Notes under the pieces: model-generated
The model's database searches: none
What the model saw: the letters and a program-made list of their open reading frames with translations, nothing else
What the model was told of the DNA's origin: nothing
Made by a program: the position numbers and the translations under genes
Part shown: in pieces, positions 12,617 to 24,069 of the stretch
How positions within the stretch are numbered: position 1 is the first letter of the stretch
How the letters are laid out: the number at the start of each line of letters is the position of its first letter
NCBI RefSeq assembly: GCF_029227915.1
Contig: NC_079876.1
Span: 27,191,828-27,255,827, forward strand
Length of the DNA: 64,000 nucleotides
Source of the DNA: Hydractinia symbiolongicarpus
Lineage: Eukaryota > Cnidaria > Hydrozoa > Anthoathecata > Hydractiniidae
Reading direction: 5' to 3'

Positions 12617-13387
12617 GAACACCATTGAAATTTTCAACTTTGAATAAAAGTACGCGTAGCAGCTGCCTTGTCGTATAACATTTTTAAAGAAAAGACTAAA
12701 AAGTCTGAAATGCAATTTTTATTTTGTTCCCAAACTTAAGCTGCATCGAAAGGCTTACTCCTTTATTGGTCAAGATTTACAACATTTTTAACACTGTCAA
12801 GAACTTTTGTAACCGTCCACTTCCTTCGTTTTTCATTTCGCGAACTCAACACTGGGCGCTTAAGAAACACCAGTGGCAGTAAAACAGTTGATACAAGGGA
12901 AAGGAATATTGCTACACAAAGCCGTTGAATGAGGTTCCACTAAAATTGGATCACAAATTTGCTGATGTATTGTTATGATCAAAATACATGTTACGATCAA
13001 AATAAACCGCTGGAATTAAAAGCTATGATTCATTTAAAATACTAGCTTTGAGTAATCGTCTCTTGTAACAATGAACTGATACCATAAGTTTCCCACATGT
13101 GCCCCTTCAAACGTAGCAGTTTTTTACCAACATTAATGTACCGTTTTTCAACTTAAGAATTTACATAAAACTTATCCAACTTGATTTAGACATTATAATG
13201 GACATTTTTTCAGCAGGAAGATTTATTCAACAACGTAGCATATTAATTTAACTAAAAATTTTTCTCAAGGACAAACTTTGCATATTGAGTGGAACACTGG
13301 ATTTTTTCAGTAAACTGATAAATTTTAAGGGAAAGTTTATTCCTGTCACTGTCTTGTTCTATCAACAACCATTTTCAAACAAGGTTC

Positions 13388-14690
13388 AAGGCTTTCGACA
13401 CCATAAGCCATGGTGCAATTCTTAATAAATTAAGTGACTATGGTAACACCTCAGTTGAATATGAGTAGTTTTGCAGTTATTTATTTGGTCGTTCACAGTG
13501 TGTCCACATTAATGGATTTCTATCTGATAGTTTACCTGTATTCTGTGGAGTACCACAAGGATCGGTCCTCGGACCTCTGTTGTTTCTAATCCATTTCAAC
13601 GATATTTGTGACAAGTTGGATAAATGCAAAATACTAATGTACGCTGATGATACTGTGGTATATTTTTCTTACAAAGATTTGTCGACCATCGAAAATACCC
13701 TTCAAACCGAGTTAGTTTCTATTGCTTGGAAGAAAACGAATTAATTATGAATTTGAAGAAGGGTAAGACGGACAGTATGCTCTTTGGAACTGGAAAACGC
13801 TTTTCGAAAGCTGATTACAAATTCTTGTCTTTGAAAATCGGTTCAACAGTCATGTCACCGACTGAACTTTATCTCTTCTATCTTGGTGTTTATTTGGACC
13901 CAACGTTGAATATGTCGATAAACTTTGATAAAATGTATGAGAAAATATCATCGAGAGTTCAATGCTGCAAAGAATCAGATCATACGTAACAACGAAATGT
14001 GCATTACAGATTTACAAATCGTTCATCTTCCCAATTTTGAATTATCGTTCGCTAGCTAACTTAGCCACTTGTATTACAAGAAGCCTGAAAGTAAAGTCGT
14101 TGGAAAATCGTGCGAAGTCTGTAATTGTAAATAACTCTGATGCTGAAATGAAATTTCCAACTTATGAAATGAGCCAAAATAGAAAGTTATGTATTTTCAA
14201 CTATAAATGTTTAAACAGTGAAACTTGTGAAAATTTTGAGGGTTATTTTGATTTAATAGATCATATTATAAGAACACGGAGCAACGGTACATTGGTGAGG
14301 TTGACACGTGTTAGACTGGAAGTTGGTAGGTTGGGATGCTTTTTTCGTGCTGGGAAAGATCGCTGTACGTGAAGCACTAACCTTATCAGACTTCCAGAAA
14401 ATGTTGAAGTAATTTTACTGTGATATACTTATTGAGTCATATTGTCTATCTTTTTGATTTCTTTTTCTTTTCATGTGTATTATTCGTGTGTAAAATTCGT
14501 ATAATTTTGTCCACCATTCTATGGTCCAATTACTTACTATTTGATGTTCAACTAATCTTTTGTTTCGTATTACTCTTCCACTTAGTTCTTAGTTGCAGTT
14601 TATATTTTATTTACAGGAACTTATTAGATAACAGTACCATATTGTAACTGGTTAGGCCATCCTGTGTAAATATTAACTAATAAATAAGTA
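13388..14690 (+). pseudogene. Non-LTR retrotransposon (LINE) reverse-transcriptase fragment
   Basis: Broken frames carry reverse transcriptase motifs in order: KAFDTISHGAILNKL near 13388, FCGVPQGSVLGPLLFLIHF near 13540-13600, the catalytic YADDTVVYFS near 13641-13670, and a LGVYLDPTLNM thumb region near 13880. Stops and frameshifts separate these, and the 5' part (endonuclease) is absent, as usual for 5'-truncated LINEs. The sequence ends near 14690 in a TAAA-rich tail that runs into the microsatellite. The motifs suggest a CR1/jockey-like clade, but I cannot place it firmly. Confidence 0.85.
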
Positions 14691-14720
14691 AATAAATAAA
14701 TAAGTAAATAAATAAACAAG

Positions 14721-14755
<35 letters not shown>

Positions 14756-14865
14756 GACAATATATAAATAAGAAAATAAATTAATAAGAGAATAAATAAA
14801 TAAGAAAATAAATAATAAGTAAATAAGTAAATAAGTAAGTAAGTAAATAATTAAATAACCAAATA

Positions 14866-15500
14866 AACAAATAACCAAATAACCAAATAAACAAATAAAC
14901 AAATAAACAAATAAACAAATAAACAAATAAACAAATAAACAAATAAACAAATAAACAAATAAACAAATAAACAAATAAACAAATAAACAAATAAACAAAT
15001 AAACAAATAAACAAATAAACAAATAAACAAATAAACAAATAAACAAATAAACAAATAAACAAATAAACAAATAAACAAATAAACAAATAAACAAATAAAC
15101 AAATAAACAAATAAACAAATAAACAAATAAACAAATAAACAAATAAACAAATAAACAAATAAACAAATAAACAAATAAACAAATAAACAAATAAACAAAT
15201 AAACAAATAAACAAATAAACAAATAAACAAATAAACAAATAAACAAATAAACAAATAAACAAATAAACAAATAAACAAATAAACAAATAAACAAATAAAC
15301 AAATAAACAAATAAACAAATAAACAAATAAACAAATAAACAAATAAACAAATAAACAAATAAACAAATAAACAAATAAACAAATAAACAAATAAACAAAT
15401 AAACAAATAAACAAATAAACAAATAAACAAATAAACAAATAAACAAATAAACAAATAAACAAATAAACAAATAAACAAATAAACAAATAAATAAATAAAA
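14866..15500. repeat. Giant (AAATAAAC)n microsatellite
   Basis: Roughly 75-78 near-perfect copies of the 8-mer AAATAAAC are preceded by degenerate AAAT/AAGT units (14688-14865). Since 8 is not a multiple of 3 and the unit has no stop on the minus strand, all three minus frames are open; the apparent proteins (CLFVYLFI repeats) are artefacts. It grows out of the 3' tail of the LINE fragment. Confidence 0.97.
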
Positions 15501-16005
15501 TCAACTTCACTGTCGTCAATGTTGGGAAGCAGGAGGTATTACTTAGTACAATTGTAGTAATGATGTGCCACATGAAAGTAAATCAATAGACGTTAGAAGT
15601 GTCACGTGCAAAAAAGATGTAGAGAAGCAACCAGTGTCTAAAAATCCACTATTGTTGAATCTATTCAATTTCGTTTTAAAACGGGCTAGGCAAAAATGCT
15701 CTATCGGGTTTTTTATTTTCAGATTGCCTTAAAATCACTGACTTTAATCTTGCAGTAGTAAAGTTTTAACCTATGCGGCTTTAATATGGAAAAAAATAAT
15801 TAAGTGCGCCACAATCAGGTGATCACTTCTGTCGTTTATTGCGAGGCGGGAAAAGCGAAAAGCTATGATCTCTGTTCTTGATAACAACAAATACCATTTT
15901 GTAGTTACGCAGGCTACGCAATGTAGAAACAGTTTTCCGCCTTTTGGCCGCTCTTTGAGTTTTTCAAAATTAAGATAACTCCAATGTATGTACTTTTATA
16001 TTGTA

Positions 16006-16119
16006 CTAGTCGTTAGCCCGTAGAAAAATCCACGGGTTCGCCAGTCGCAGCTAAGCTATCATTTTGCGTGATAGAGAGATGGACAGACAGACAGACGTAT
16101 ACGGGCATTATAATATAGA
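16006..16119 (-). mobile_element. Short non-autonomous Helitron
   Basis: Minus strand: 5' TCTATATTATAATGCCCG, GTATACGTCTGTCTG, then AAATGATAGCTTAGCTGC. The 3' hairpin is CCCGTGGATTTTTCTACGGG followed by CTAACGACTAG before T. Confidence 0.8.
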
Positions 16120-16388
16120 TACATATACATGGAAAGTGATTGTTAGTTTTTATCTCATTTTGATGTGAGACAACTGTATTAACCTCAAAAAAATTAAGAT
16201 TATTTTGGCTCTCCATTATAACAACAGAAACCTTGAAAGCAAGGTGGAAGTCTTAAATTCCGGGATGTGTTTCTCTGTAGATTAATTTGGTATAATTGGG
16301 GCTTTTAAAACTTTTCTCGTAACTTTTACATCGCAACATTTAATATTTCGTAATTTGCGAGCTGATACATTGACAATTAACCAAGTTA

Positions 16389-16524
16389 TCTATGTTATAA
16401 TGCCCGTATACGTCTGTCTGTTTGTTACGCAAAATGGTAACTTAGCTGCACAATAGCGAGAAGCACGCAATGCAGTATAAAAAGGACGGGCGAACCCGTG
16501 GATTTTCCACGGGCTAACGACTAG
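16389..16524 (+). mobile_element. Short non-autonomous Helitron
   Basis: It starts TCTATGTTATAATGCCCG and contains GTATACGTCTGTCTG, CAATAGCGAGAAGCACGC and TATAAAAAGGACGGGCG. It ends with the perfect hairpin CCCGTGGATTTTCCACGGG and CTAACGACTAG before T. It is the best-preserved copy of this family. Confidence 0.85.
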
Positions 16525-16691
16525 TCACATATAAAAATGAAGCTGCCATCTTTATTAATTTATGACTGTTACGGTCTTATGACTGTCATGCAGAGTTAAG
16601 AAAATTAAACAATAGTTCAAACATAACAGGGGTATGTCAAAGTTAAAAATATTTCACTGGGAATCTTAAAAGTCAGCGATATATTATTTGA

Positions 16692-16815
16692 TTAGTCAAT
16701 GGACCGTGGATAAATCCACAGGTTCCCCGTTCTTTATTCACCGCATTTTGTGCGTCACCTACTGCGGTTACCATTTTGCGTACCAGAAAGACGTACACGG
16801 CTATTGTAATGTAGA
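16692..16815 (-). mobile_element. Short non-autonomous Helitron, diverged
   Basis: Minus strand: 5' TCTACATTACAATAGCCG. The 3' end is CTGTGGATTTATCCACGG, then TCCATTGACTAA before T (CTRR = CTAA). Confidence 0.75.
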
Positions 16816-17557
16816 TATGGCAAGATCGTGAAAAAAAAGTGTTTATAGAGGTCTAGTGGCTGAGTTAACAACTTCTCCAAGTGCGAGAAGATGTATATAA
16901 AAAAAAATATATGTAAAATTATTTTCATAATATATAAGAATTTCTTTACCCTGGGGTGATGCGTAAATGCGATGTGTTTTACATGTTACTCGAAATTTCT
17001 ATTTCAAGGGTGGATATTCCACCAAAGGTAAATATTACTCCAACAACATGTTTCGAGCCCCATAAAATTCTTCATTGGGATGTACTAAAAATCACTGGGG
17101 GAAAATCGTGATAAACGCCTTCTTGAAGCCCACAAAACATGAATAAAGTTTTTGGCTGTTTGGAAATTCCCGAAACGAAAATGAAGAATTTTAATGCTTG
17201 AAATAGAGGGAAGAGTAAAATTTGTTTGTTGTTGAACTTTCTTTTCTTTTCTAAGTCATAAATCGTTCTCTTGATGTCACTTTGTAAATTACTTTTTTTG
17301 TGGAAAGTTGTAGAAAAAGAAAAAGAAGAAGAAGAAAACGATTAAGGAAGAAAGGAAAAAGAAGAAAAAGTACCAACGAAAAAGAAAATGAAAAAGGTAA
17401 TACAAGAAAGTAAAATGATTAACAGGGAAAAAATTGTGGTGTGTGTGTATATATATATATAGGGAGATAGCTAGTAAGAAATAGAAAACTATGTTAAAGA
17501 ATTGTAGAAGAAGAAATCTTGAATAAAACTTGTAATCAAAGATAATATAATATCAAA
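16816..17557. other. Upstream region of the helical-protein gene
   Basis: It contains a purine-rich GAAGAAGAAAA tract near 17310-17400 and a short TATATATA run near 17448-17460, about 100 bp upstream of the start codon. Parts, such as TTTGGAAATTCCC near 17158, match the region upstream of the second copy (near 27220). The duplication therefore included flanking regulatory DNA. Confidence 0.5.
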
Positions 17558-18630
17558 ATGAATTCATTGTTAAGTATAAGTATTGTGATTGGTAAGTTGT
17601 AAACAGATGTGAATAAGATTTCTTAGAAATATCAACACAAACAAAGATATGTAAAATTATAAACACAGGCTACTATGCTAAACGAAAATATTATAAGAAG
17701 AAAGAATAACCTAAAGAGCATATTGACACTGAATTAAATTCTCTTTTTCAGCTTTAACAACTTTGTCAGAAGAACAAGTTATAAACAGCAATCATTGTGT
17801 TGGTACAGACCCATATTTCATGCCACTTGCAAACATCACAAATCACGCTTTGTACTTTGTCAACAAATATAAGATTAATATTGTAAGTTAGTTATGCGTA
17901 ATATAAAAACAAAGAAATTCTTGGAACTAGTTAAATCATGTATATATATATTATTTTTAGGATACTTCAGGCAAAGATAACAGTTGTGATCAAACGTTAT
18001 GTTACATGTTCCATCCAATACAACTAAATAGGAAACTACTGGTAGGTGGCTATTCTCTGTCTTGCTCTACATCTATAAATTTGACAGGTAACAATACAAA
18101 ATGGAGGGACAATTTGCATGTTATATAAGATTAACTTTTTGAAAATTATAAAGTTTTATCTTTCGTGGAAGTATCAAAATCAAATTTTGGTCAAAATAAA
18201 TTCCCATCTTCATATACATTCTTTTACGTTTTCTCTTTAGATTTATGAAAATATTGATATTATGGTCACAAACGTAGAAAAAATCAATTCATATATTGTA
18301 GAAAAAGATATTAACAAAACTGTCAAAAGCCTTCTTTATGTTATGAAAAGACATAGAAAGGTAAAAATATTCTTAATGACTTTTATTAATGCTCAAAGAA
18401 TTTCGTTGATAAATTTAAGCAGTTTCTTTTATAACCAGTGTTGTTTTTCTTTTAAGGACTTCTACAAGTTTGCTCATGGCTCAGAAGTAGTGAAAACGAA
18501 TGTGTATCAAATGAACGTAACTAGGGTACCATCGTGTTGTCACCAAGGGAACGTACAAAAGAAAAATAATTACCAACAATTAAACGTTGTACTTCGAATA
18601 AACTATATGTTTCTTCGAAAACAAATTTAA
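17558..18630 (+). CDS. Small secreted predicted-helical protein, copy 1 (class-I-cytokine-like gene layout)
   Basis: Five coding exons: 17558-17591, 17752-17882, 17961-18041, 18241-18360 and 18457-18630. All have GT-AG borders; intron phases are 1, 0, 0, 0 and the product is 179 residues. The start ATG opens a hydrophobic leader (MNSLLSISIVIGALTTLS), split by intron 1 as in many secreted-protein genes. Mature landmarks are CVGTDPYFMPLANIT, SCDQTLCYMFHP, an amphipathic VEKINSYIVEKDINKTVKSL stretch, VPSCC and a C-terminal basic helix (LNVVLRINYMFLRKQI). It has five cysteines and Asn-glycosylation sequons NIT, NKT and NVT. I do not recognise the family. Length, helix-rich character and exon-phase pattern resemble IL-6/G-CSF/EPO-type genes; a cytokine function is inference. 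A paralogue lies at 27730-28867. Confidence 0.85.
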
Positions 18631-19295
18631 AATCGTTGAAACCACAAAAACACAAAAGTAATAATTTATAGTCAATTTTTATAGGATTGAAATTATTTAT
18701 GTAGTATTTCTATATTTAAATAAATATTTATACAATAGCTGGTCGAGTTATTGGTGCAGAACCTGTATATAGTTAAAGAAAGTGATTTTTAAAAGGCATA
18801 CCCTTTTATATAGATATTACCCTCTCCAAAAATTATTGCTTTTTTGAACTTCTTCCAATATTTTAGAAATATAAAAAATTGTTGTTATATTGATTCGTCG
18901 AGAGCGCACAAAATTTTTTAATCATTCTTTTAAAGGAATGATTTGTACGCTAACATCAGTAATAGGGACAAACAGTTTCTTTAAGACTTGTCCTGTCAGG
19001 CGATTGCATTTTACATCAGAAGTCGAAGTGTTATGTAGTAAGTGTTTTACGAACTTGTATTAATACTAAAATTGTACTTTCTTTAACCAGATTGATTTTA
19101 TGTCACTTGTTCCTACTATTCTGATAAAAAAACACTGCAGAATGTTTCTTTCAGTGCATTTATTTCCGCATGGCTAAGTCGAAATGATGTTATATATATT
19201 TTTTCTCTTTCCTTGTGGTGAAGAAAGCTAGTCTGTTGTAATCTGAATATTTTTTTAAGTTAACAACAAACACACAAGATTATTAATATTAAGAA
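18631..19295. other. 3' flank of copy 1; duplicated segment, no gene
   Basis: Blocks such as GAGAGCGCAC (near 18900) and GTCGAAATGATG (near 19171), ending at about 19290, recur around 21139-21400. They mark a duplicated 3' flank. No exon was seen. Confidence 0.5.
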
Positions 19296-19409
19296 CTAGT
19301 TGGTATCCCGTCTTTTATGTGTCTCATTTCGTTGTGTTTGTAGCACAGAGTTGCTGCTGTGGTACCATTTTACGCAAAGACAGACAAAATACGGCTATTA
19401 TAATAGAGA
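19296..19409 (-). mobile_element. Short non-autonomous Helitron, diverged
   Basis: Minus strand: 5' TCTATTATAATAGCCG, an internal GTCTGTC-like block and GTAAAATGGTACCA. The 3' hairpin is eroded, ending ...CAACTAG before T. Confidence 0.65.
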
Positions 19410-19606
19410 TAAAAATATTTTAATATTCATTAGTAATTCATTAGTAATATTAGTATTCAGTTAGGGTTCATAATCACGAAAAATACGTTCCATAGAAATA
19501 CATGTTTTTTTAAACACGATCAAAAAAGAAAGTTACAACGGCCAAATATATTACTCAACAATTGACAAAGAACTAATAATATTAATAAAATTATGATCTT
19601 TCCTAG

Positions 19607-19633
19607 TTTAATTGACAAAAGTTGTCAATTAAA
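19607..19633. repeat. Hairpin, 12-bp perfect arms
   Basis: TTTAATTGACAA, a 3-nt loop, then TTGTCAATTAAA. Confidence 0.75.
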
Positions 19634-19938
19634 TATAAAGCATCCCTCGATAAAAATATAATAATATACTTAAGGAAATGGCAGATCTTCCCTGGTTTAA
19701 CCCTAAGTCCGGGGATGGGGCGTGCTATACATTCATGCCACATGGATGTGATACTTATGGAGTTGTATTACTGATCTATTAGACACCTTTATGCTGTATT
19801 TTTAGCTCCCGTACCCGATAGACGTTTAGATATTGGTCATTACTCGAAACTACGCTTTAAATATTTTTTGAAATCCTCATAATATAAGTATTGTGAAGTC
19901 GTTCTTACAAAAAAATAGTTGGTATTTCTTTTTTTTAG

Positions 19939-20090
19939 GATTTCTACAAGCTTGTTCATGGCTCAGAATTAATGTAAACGAACGTACAACGAATGAACGT
20001 ATCTCCCGGTACAAAAAAAACAACTCATAATTCATATTCAATTTTTATAGGATTGTTTGGCCAGTTCAAATTCTTATTACAACTAAAAAA
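19939..20090 (+). pseudogene. Relic of the last exon of the helical-protein gene (copy 3)
   Basis: A TTTTTTTTAG acceptor precedes DFYKLVHGSELM and then an in-frame TAA. Copies 1 and 2 read DFYKFAHGSE... and DFHKFAHDLE... at this point. The homologous sequence continues (ACGAACGTAC, ATGAACGTA) with losses. The shared 3'-UTR block TCAATTTTTATAGGATTG follows. Exons 1-4 were not found upstream, so this is a truncated, dead third copy. Confidence 0.75.
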
Positions 20091-20099
20091 AGTCTTTTT

Positions 20100-22451
20100 A
20101 AAGCTCACAGAGATATTGCCATTCTCGGAATGTGAATAAAATATGTCAAAGTAGATCAAGTTTTTCCTAATGTTATTTGTCGATTTTTTTTTATTTCTTT
20201 TAGCGATAAGGTAAAGCTTTCACCAAAAAAGAATTATAAGGATTAAGATTTTTTTAATAAAGCCTGACTTACAGTAATTTTTTCAAGCAAAAAAATTTGC
20301 GTCCTAAAATGAAACAGTTGTAATGGTTTGCAGTATAAAATTTAATGTACCTTGTCGTAAATATTTTTTACTTGTTTTATAAAAAAAATAAGTATTCGAA
20401 TAAGGCAACTCTGAGTGCTGAAAAGACAAAAAAAAAACCCACGAAAAAAAACTGTTTAATTAAAAAATTGTATCAGGATAGGCAGAAAGAAGAGTTGAAA
20501 GTTGGGAAAGTACACAAAAATAATGCAGGTTTTTCGAGATTTATTTTTACGACTTTTTTACATGGTTGCGATGTATTGCGAAATGAATGAGGATTTGAGC
20601 TATCTAATAATTGTTGCGCAGAAAAATCTGGTTTTACAAATAGAATTCATGCTTTTCTATACGGAGCTGAACGCAATAACGCTGTCTCAAGACAAAGGAG
20701 ATAATTGGTTTGATTGTGTTTACGTCAGGAAGAAGAAAGAAAACGCTGCCTTTTCTTCAATTAAGACGGTTGACAAAGAAAAAGGCTGTTAGGTATACAC
20801 CATACGATCAGTTTGTTTGTTTGATTGGTCATTTGTAATAGGAATAGGGACAATTAAATGGCAGCTTCTGCAGATATGTCGAAAAGCAAACAAATTTGTG
20901 CTAAGGTACCAAAAATAACTACTTCAGATCAAGTTTAAAGTTTTAATTGCCCCCCATAAAGACCACTTACATGTTTCCGAAATCCAAGTTTGCAGCTGTG
21001 AAAACATGTTTACGACTTAAATTAAGAATCTTTAATTCCTTTTTTAGATATTGCCCTATCTTTATTATTACCTTTAAATAAAGAGTTTGTGGAAATGTCT
21101 GCTAATGTTTTCAGAGATATAGAGAAATTGATGTTACATCAATTTGTAGAGAGCGCACGAAGAAACAGTAGCTGACTCTGCTGCAAGTGTCTCGTGTTTT
21201 GTAAATATCAGTTTCTATTTCAGTTTGTTTATTAACCCACTCATATTTTCATTTTTCCCAGCGCATTGATCTTCGTCCCGATCCGTCGAAATGATGCTAC
21301 ATATTTACTTTCCCTTCACTAGTTTCTATCGAAACTTGTCTGTTATCATCTGAATATGTCTTCAACTTTAGCAACAATCAACATTAGCACTGTTTAAAGG
21401 TAAAAAATAAATAGCAAATAATGACTCAGCTGTTTCTTCAGGGAATGCTCACAATTTTTTATTACAAGATTATGCGTTTTTTCACCATAACAACAGTGAC
21501 ACGGGAATTTTTTGGAAATCCCCCTGTAAAAACACAAAATTGTCGGCACGATTGGCCTACCGTGCCATAGGCTAGCTTTGTTTACAAGAAAAAAGCTAAA
21601 TCGTCCATAAAATCTTTTAATTAGTCATCAGTAAACTAAATTTATATGCTGCATAACTTTCTCTATAATTTGGCAACTTCCTAAAATGTTAAAACATGTA
21701 AACATGTGTTTAAATAGATAGCTGACTACCTAACGAGATATTTAGAAATGTATCTCTTAAAATTAATTTATCATGAAAATATTTCATATGCAAAGTTATA
21801 CTACATTCGATAATGTGATCATCTCTATTCCTGTGTAATTGTCAAGTAAAAAAAGCTCTGTGTCAATTTTATCATTTTTACATGACTATGAGCATTGTTT
21901 AGTTAGTGATCCTTGCTGTTGACATCAACATGCTGAGACTTACAAAAAATGTGTTAATAGGTTCTGGAACCTAATTAAAACAGGTTATTTTTGTTAATTA
22001 TTGTGATATACGCCATTAAGACAAAGAATGCGTTCCATAGAAAAACTAAGAAAACTCAATGGACCATGCTAAAGTTAAAGTTAAAACTTCGAAAAAATGA
22101 AAAGCATTCAATGACAAATCAATAACCTGCGCAAACCTAAATATGCCATACATAATCAATTTTTTTGGTATGCTGCATGGCTATGCTACATGAAGGAGAG
22201 GCGAATAAAAAAATATTTTGTGGCAACCAGAAAATAAATTTTAAGCGAGATAAAAAAAACTATAGACTTCTAAATCCCAAAATCTACTAAGATAACTACT
22301 ATAATAGAAAATAAATAAATATATTTCACGACTAAGAATATGTATATCTTCCTAACAACAGTTTTACAAAATTTTTATAGCTGTATGGGGTGAAAATAAG
22401 TAGGTTTTGGATGTAATTACTAGTAAACATCAAAAATAAGAACATTGACTT
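20100..22451. other. Intergenic, no convincing gene
   Basis: Two overlapping open frames near 20345-20792 (81 and 96 codons) do not resemble a known family and have no supporting splice context; I leave them uncalled. The duplicated 3' flank of the helical-protein family lies near 21130-21400. The rest looks like plain AT-rich sequence. Confidence 0.35.
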
Positions 22452-22673
22452 CAGATAATCAAGAATATTTTACGTACTATAGTAGTAACAGCATTTTATA
22501 ACCTTCGTCCAGCAACAATATTTTTTCGATGTTTTGAGATTTCTTTTTACAACACACTACGAGCTTTAAACGATGCAGTGTGTTATGATGAGATGGTGCT
22601 AAATTTAATGAATATACAGACCGGAAAGATTCAACAACAAATTAAACACGCAATATGGTGGCTTCATTTTTAG
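22452..22673 (+). CDS. Possible terminal exon, unrecognised
   Basis: An open stretch begins after a CTTCAG acceptor-like site and runs 74 codons to a TAG. Its second half (LRALNDAVCYDEMVLNLMNI, then QQQIKHAIWWLHF) looks coding and helical. No initiator, upstream exon or family match was found, so it may be chance. Confidence 0.22.
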   Translation, partial: QIIKNILRTIVVTAFYNLRPATIFFRCFEISFYNTLRALNDAVCYDEMVLNLMNIQTGKIQQQIKHAIWWLHF

Positions 22674-22827
22674 TCACGAATTTTTACTTTCTTTATCTTT
22701 TTTACTCAGAAATATGTTCAGCAAGTTAGTAGTACATAATAATAAAAATATGTTCATCACATATTGTTCAACATTCTTGTTTGGTAAATTTGTGAAAATC
22801 CTAAATTATAAATAATTCAACACTTAC

Positions 22828-23052
22828 AAAAATATAAACAAAATTAGTATTTTTAATAGACTGTTTTATATTACGGGTCTGGAGTGTTTTTACGTGAAAG
22901 CATAAATTTTTAATAACTCTACGAACATTTTCAATATCAAAACATTCTTTTGTTTCAGGATTTTGTTTTGCCACGATGGCGAACATGTAAATTGACTTAT
23001 TACAGAACAGATCAAGCCAGCCGGTCTTGTCTTCATAATCAACACTGTCATC
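22828..23052 (-). CDS. Internal exon of an unrecognised small gene
   Basis: A 75-codon open block is bounded by a GTTCAG acceptor and a TTT|GTAAGT donor, phase 0 at both ends. It encodes DYEDKTGWLDLFCNKSIYMF, IVAKQNPETKECFDIENV, then VIKNLCFHVKTLQT. It has three cysteines and amphipathic helical segments. Part of it (DIENVRRVIKNLCFHVK) is loosely reminiscent of exon 4 of the nearby helical-protein genes (DINKTVKSLLYVMK). A few bases past the donor there is a TTTAG followed by codons reading DFHKF, as in exon 5 of copy 2, then a quick stop. It may be a diverged or decayed family member in opposite orientation; I could not find its other exons. Confidence 0.45.
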
Positions 23053-23162
23053 CTGAACTTCTATTTACTAGTTCTCCTCTCCTTTAATGAATTTTTATTT
23101 TTATAAACACATGCATGCCAAATTTTTATGTCCCATAAATCTTAGATATTGGCTATTACTCA

Positions 23163-23415
23163 AACCTACCAACTGGTGGCCTTATGGTAGAGCGTTCGCC
23201 TTTAGTGCGGAAGGTTTTGGGTTTAAACACCAGTCGAGCCATGCCAGACACTCCAAAAAAATGAATCTATCCTTTCTGCTTAGCACTCAGAGAGAATAGG
23301 GTTGATATCTTAGACGGTTGTCTAGTTGAGCAGCTGTTGCGCTTGCACGACTTTTGAAGCTCAATAGAGAGCTTTAAATGCCTAGGACACCCCTTTGCAG
23401 GACCCTCATTGATAA
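23163..23415 (+). repeat. tRNA-derived SINE, family A
   Basis: The head GGTGGCCTTATGGTAGAGCG (A box) and GGGTTTAAACACCAGTCGAG (B-box-like), then AGCCATGCCAGACACTCC, are a degenerate tRNA promoter. The body has CGCTTGCACGAC, AAGCTC and CTTTAAATGCCTAGGAC, shared with the copy at 7598-7822. Confidence 0.7.
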
Positions 23416-24069
23416 CAGTTCTATTAAGAACTAAAAAGGTTATTTTGGGTATATAATAGTAATAATGATTATAGTACCCCTAGGATTATACTTAGAATGT
23501 GAAACCCAAAGTACAACTTCATTTTATCAAGTGGAATACATTTGCAAGGTTCTTGATTAACCAGATTCTCTGATGGTTTTCTGAATAGGGTAATCTTTCC
23601 AAGTTTATTCTTTATGCTGCAAATATGCCTGACTATCTCCATTGGTGTATTGGTGAAGCTGTAAATTCACTACATTTGCGCATGCTTTATCCATTTGAAA
23701 GAGTTGTTAATCTGATATTCGCAGTTTCCATCAAATCCATAAATGCAATAAGCCACGTAGAGGCATTCGCAGGTTTCAGGACTTTGGACCCAACCAAATA
23801 ACATAAGATTTTAAGTCATAAGTCATTAGTAAATTCTCGCAAGTTCATTTTAACCTATTCGAAATACGCAAATTCAAGCTAACAATAGCGCACGTACTTC
23901 AAGCCAGCAAATTGCTTGCGGAAAAAAAGTTGCGAAACTTTCTTTAGTAGAATATATTTTGCAAAATTAGCCTAAATCTGTGAAAACAAATTTCGCAGAT
24001 ATAAATTCAGTTACAGCATTTATTTCTTGCATGTTTACTTACCTAAAACCAAAAAAAGTTTTTCCACGG

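Larger units (their letters stand above)
11122..13387. other. Intergenic region with hairpins, no gene recognised
   Basis: It contains a short (AT)n tract near 11198-11222 and an unrecognised 119-codon open frame (11593-11952) that I do not support as a gene. Two adjacent hairpins lie at 12460-12495 and 12563-12616. Nothing else stands out. Confidence 0.4.

Noticed and set aside
14688-15500. CRISPR-like regular repetition
   Set aside because: Contiguous short tandem repeats without unique spacers, in a eukaryotic context.
14624-15573. Three overlapping 229-284-codon minus-strand frames rich in LFVYLFIC
   Set aside because: They are translations of an 8-bp microsatellite with no stop codon on that strand.
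20345-20792. Two overlapping 81- and 96-codon frames
   Set aside because: No similarity, no leader and no clear splice borders; the choice between frames is arbitrary.
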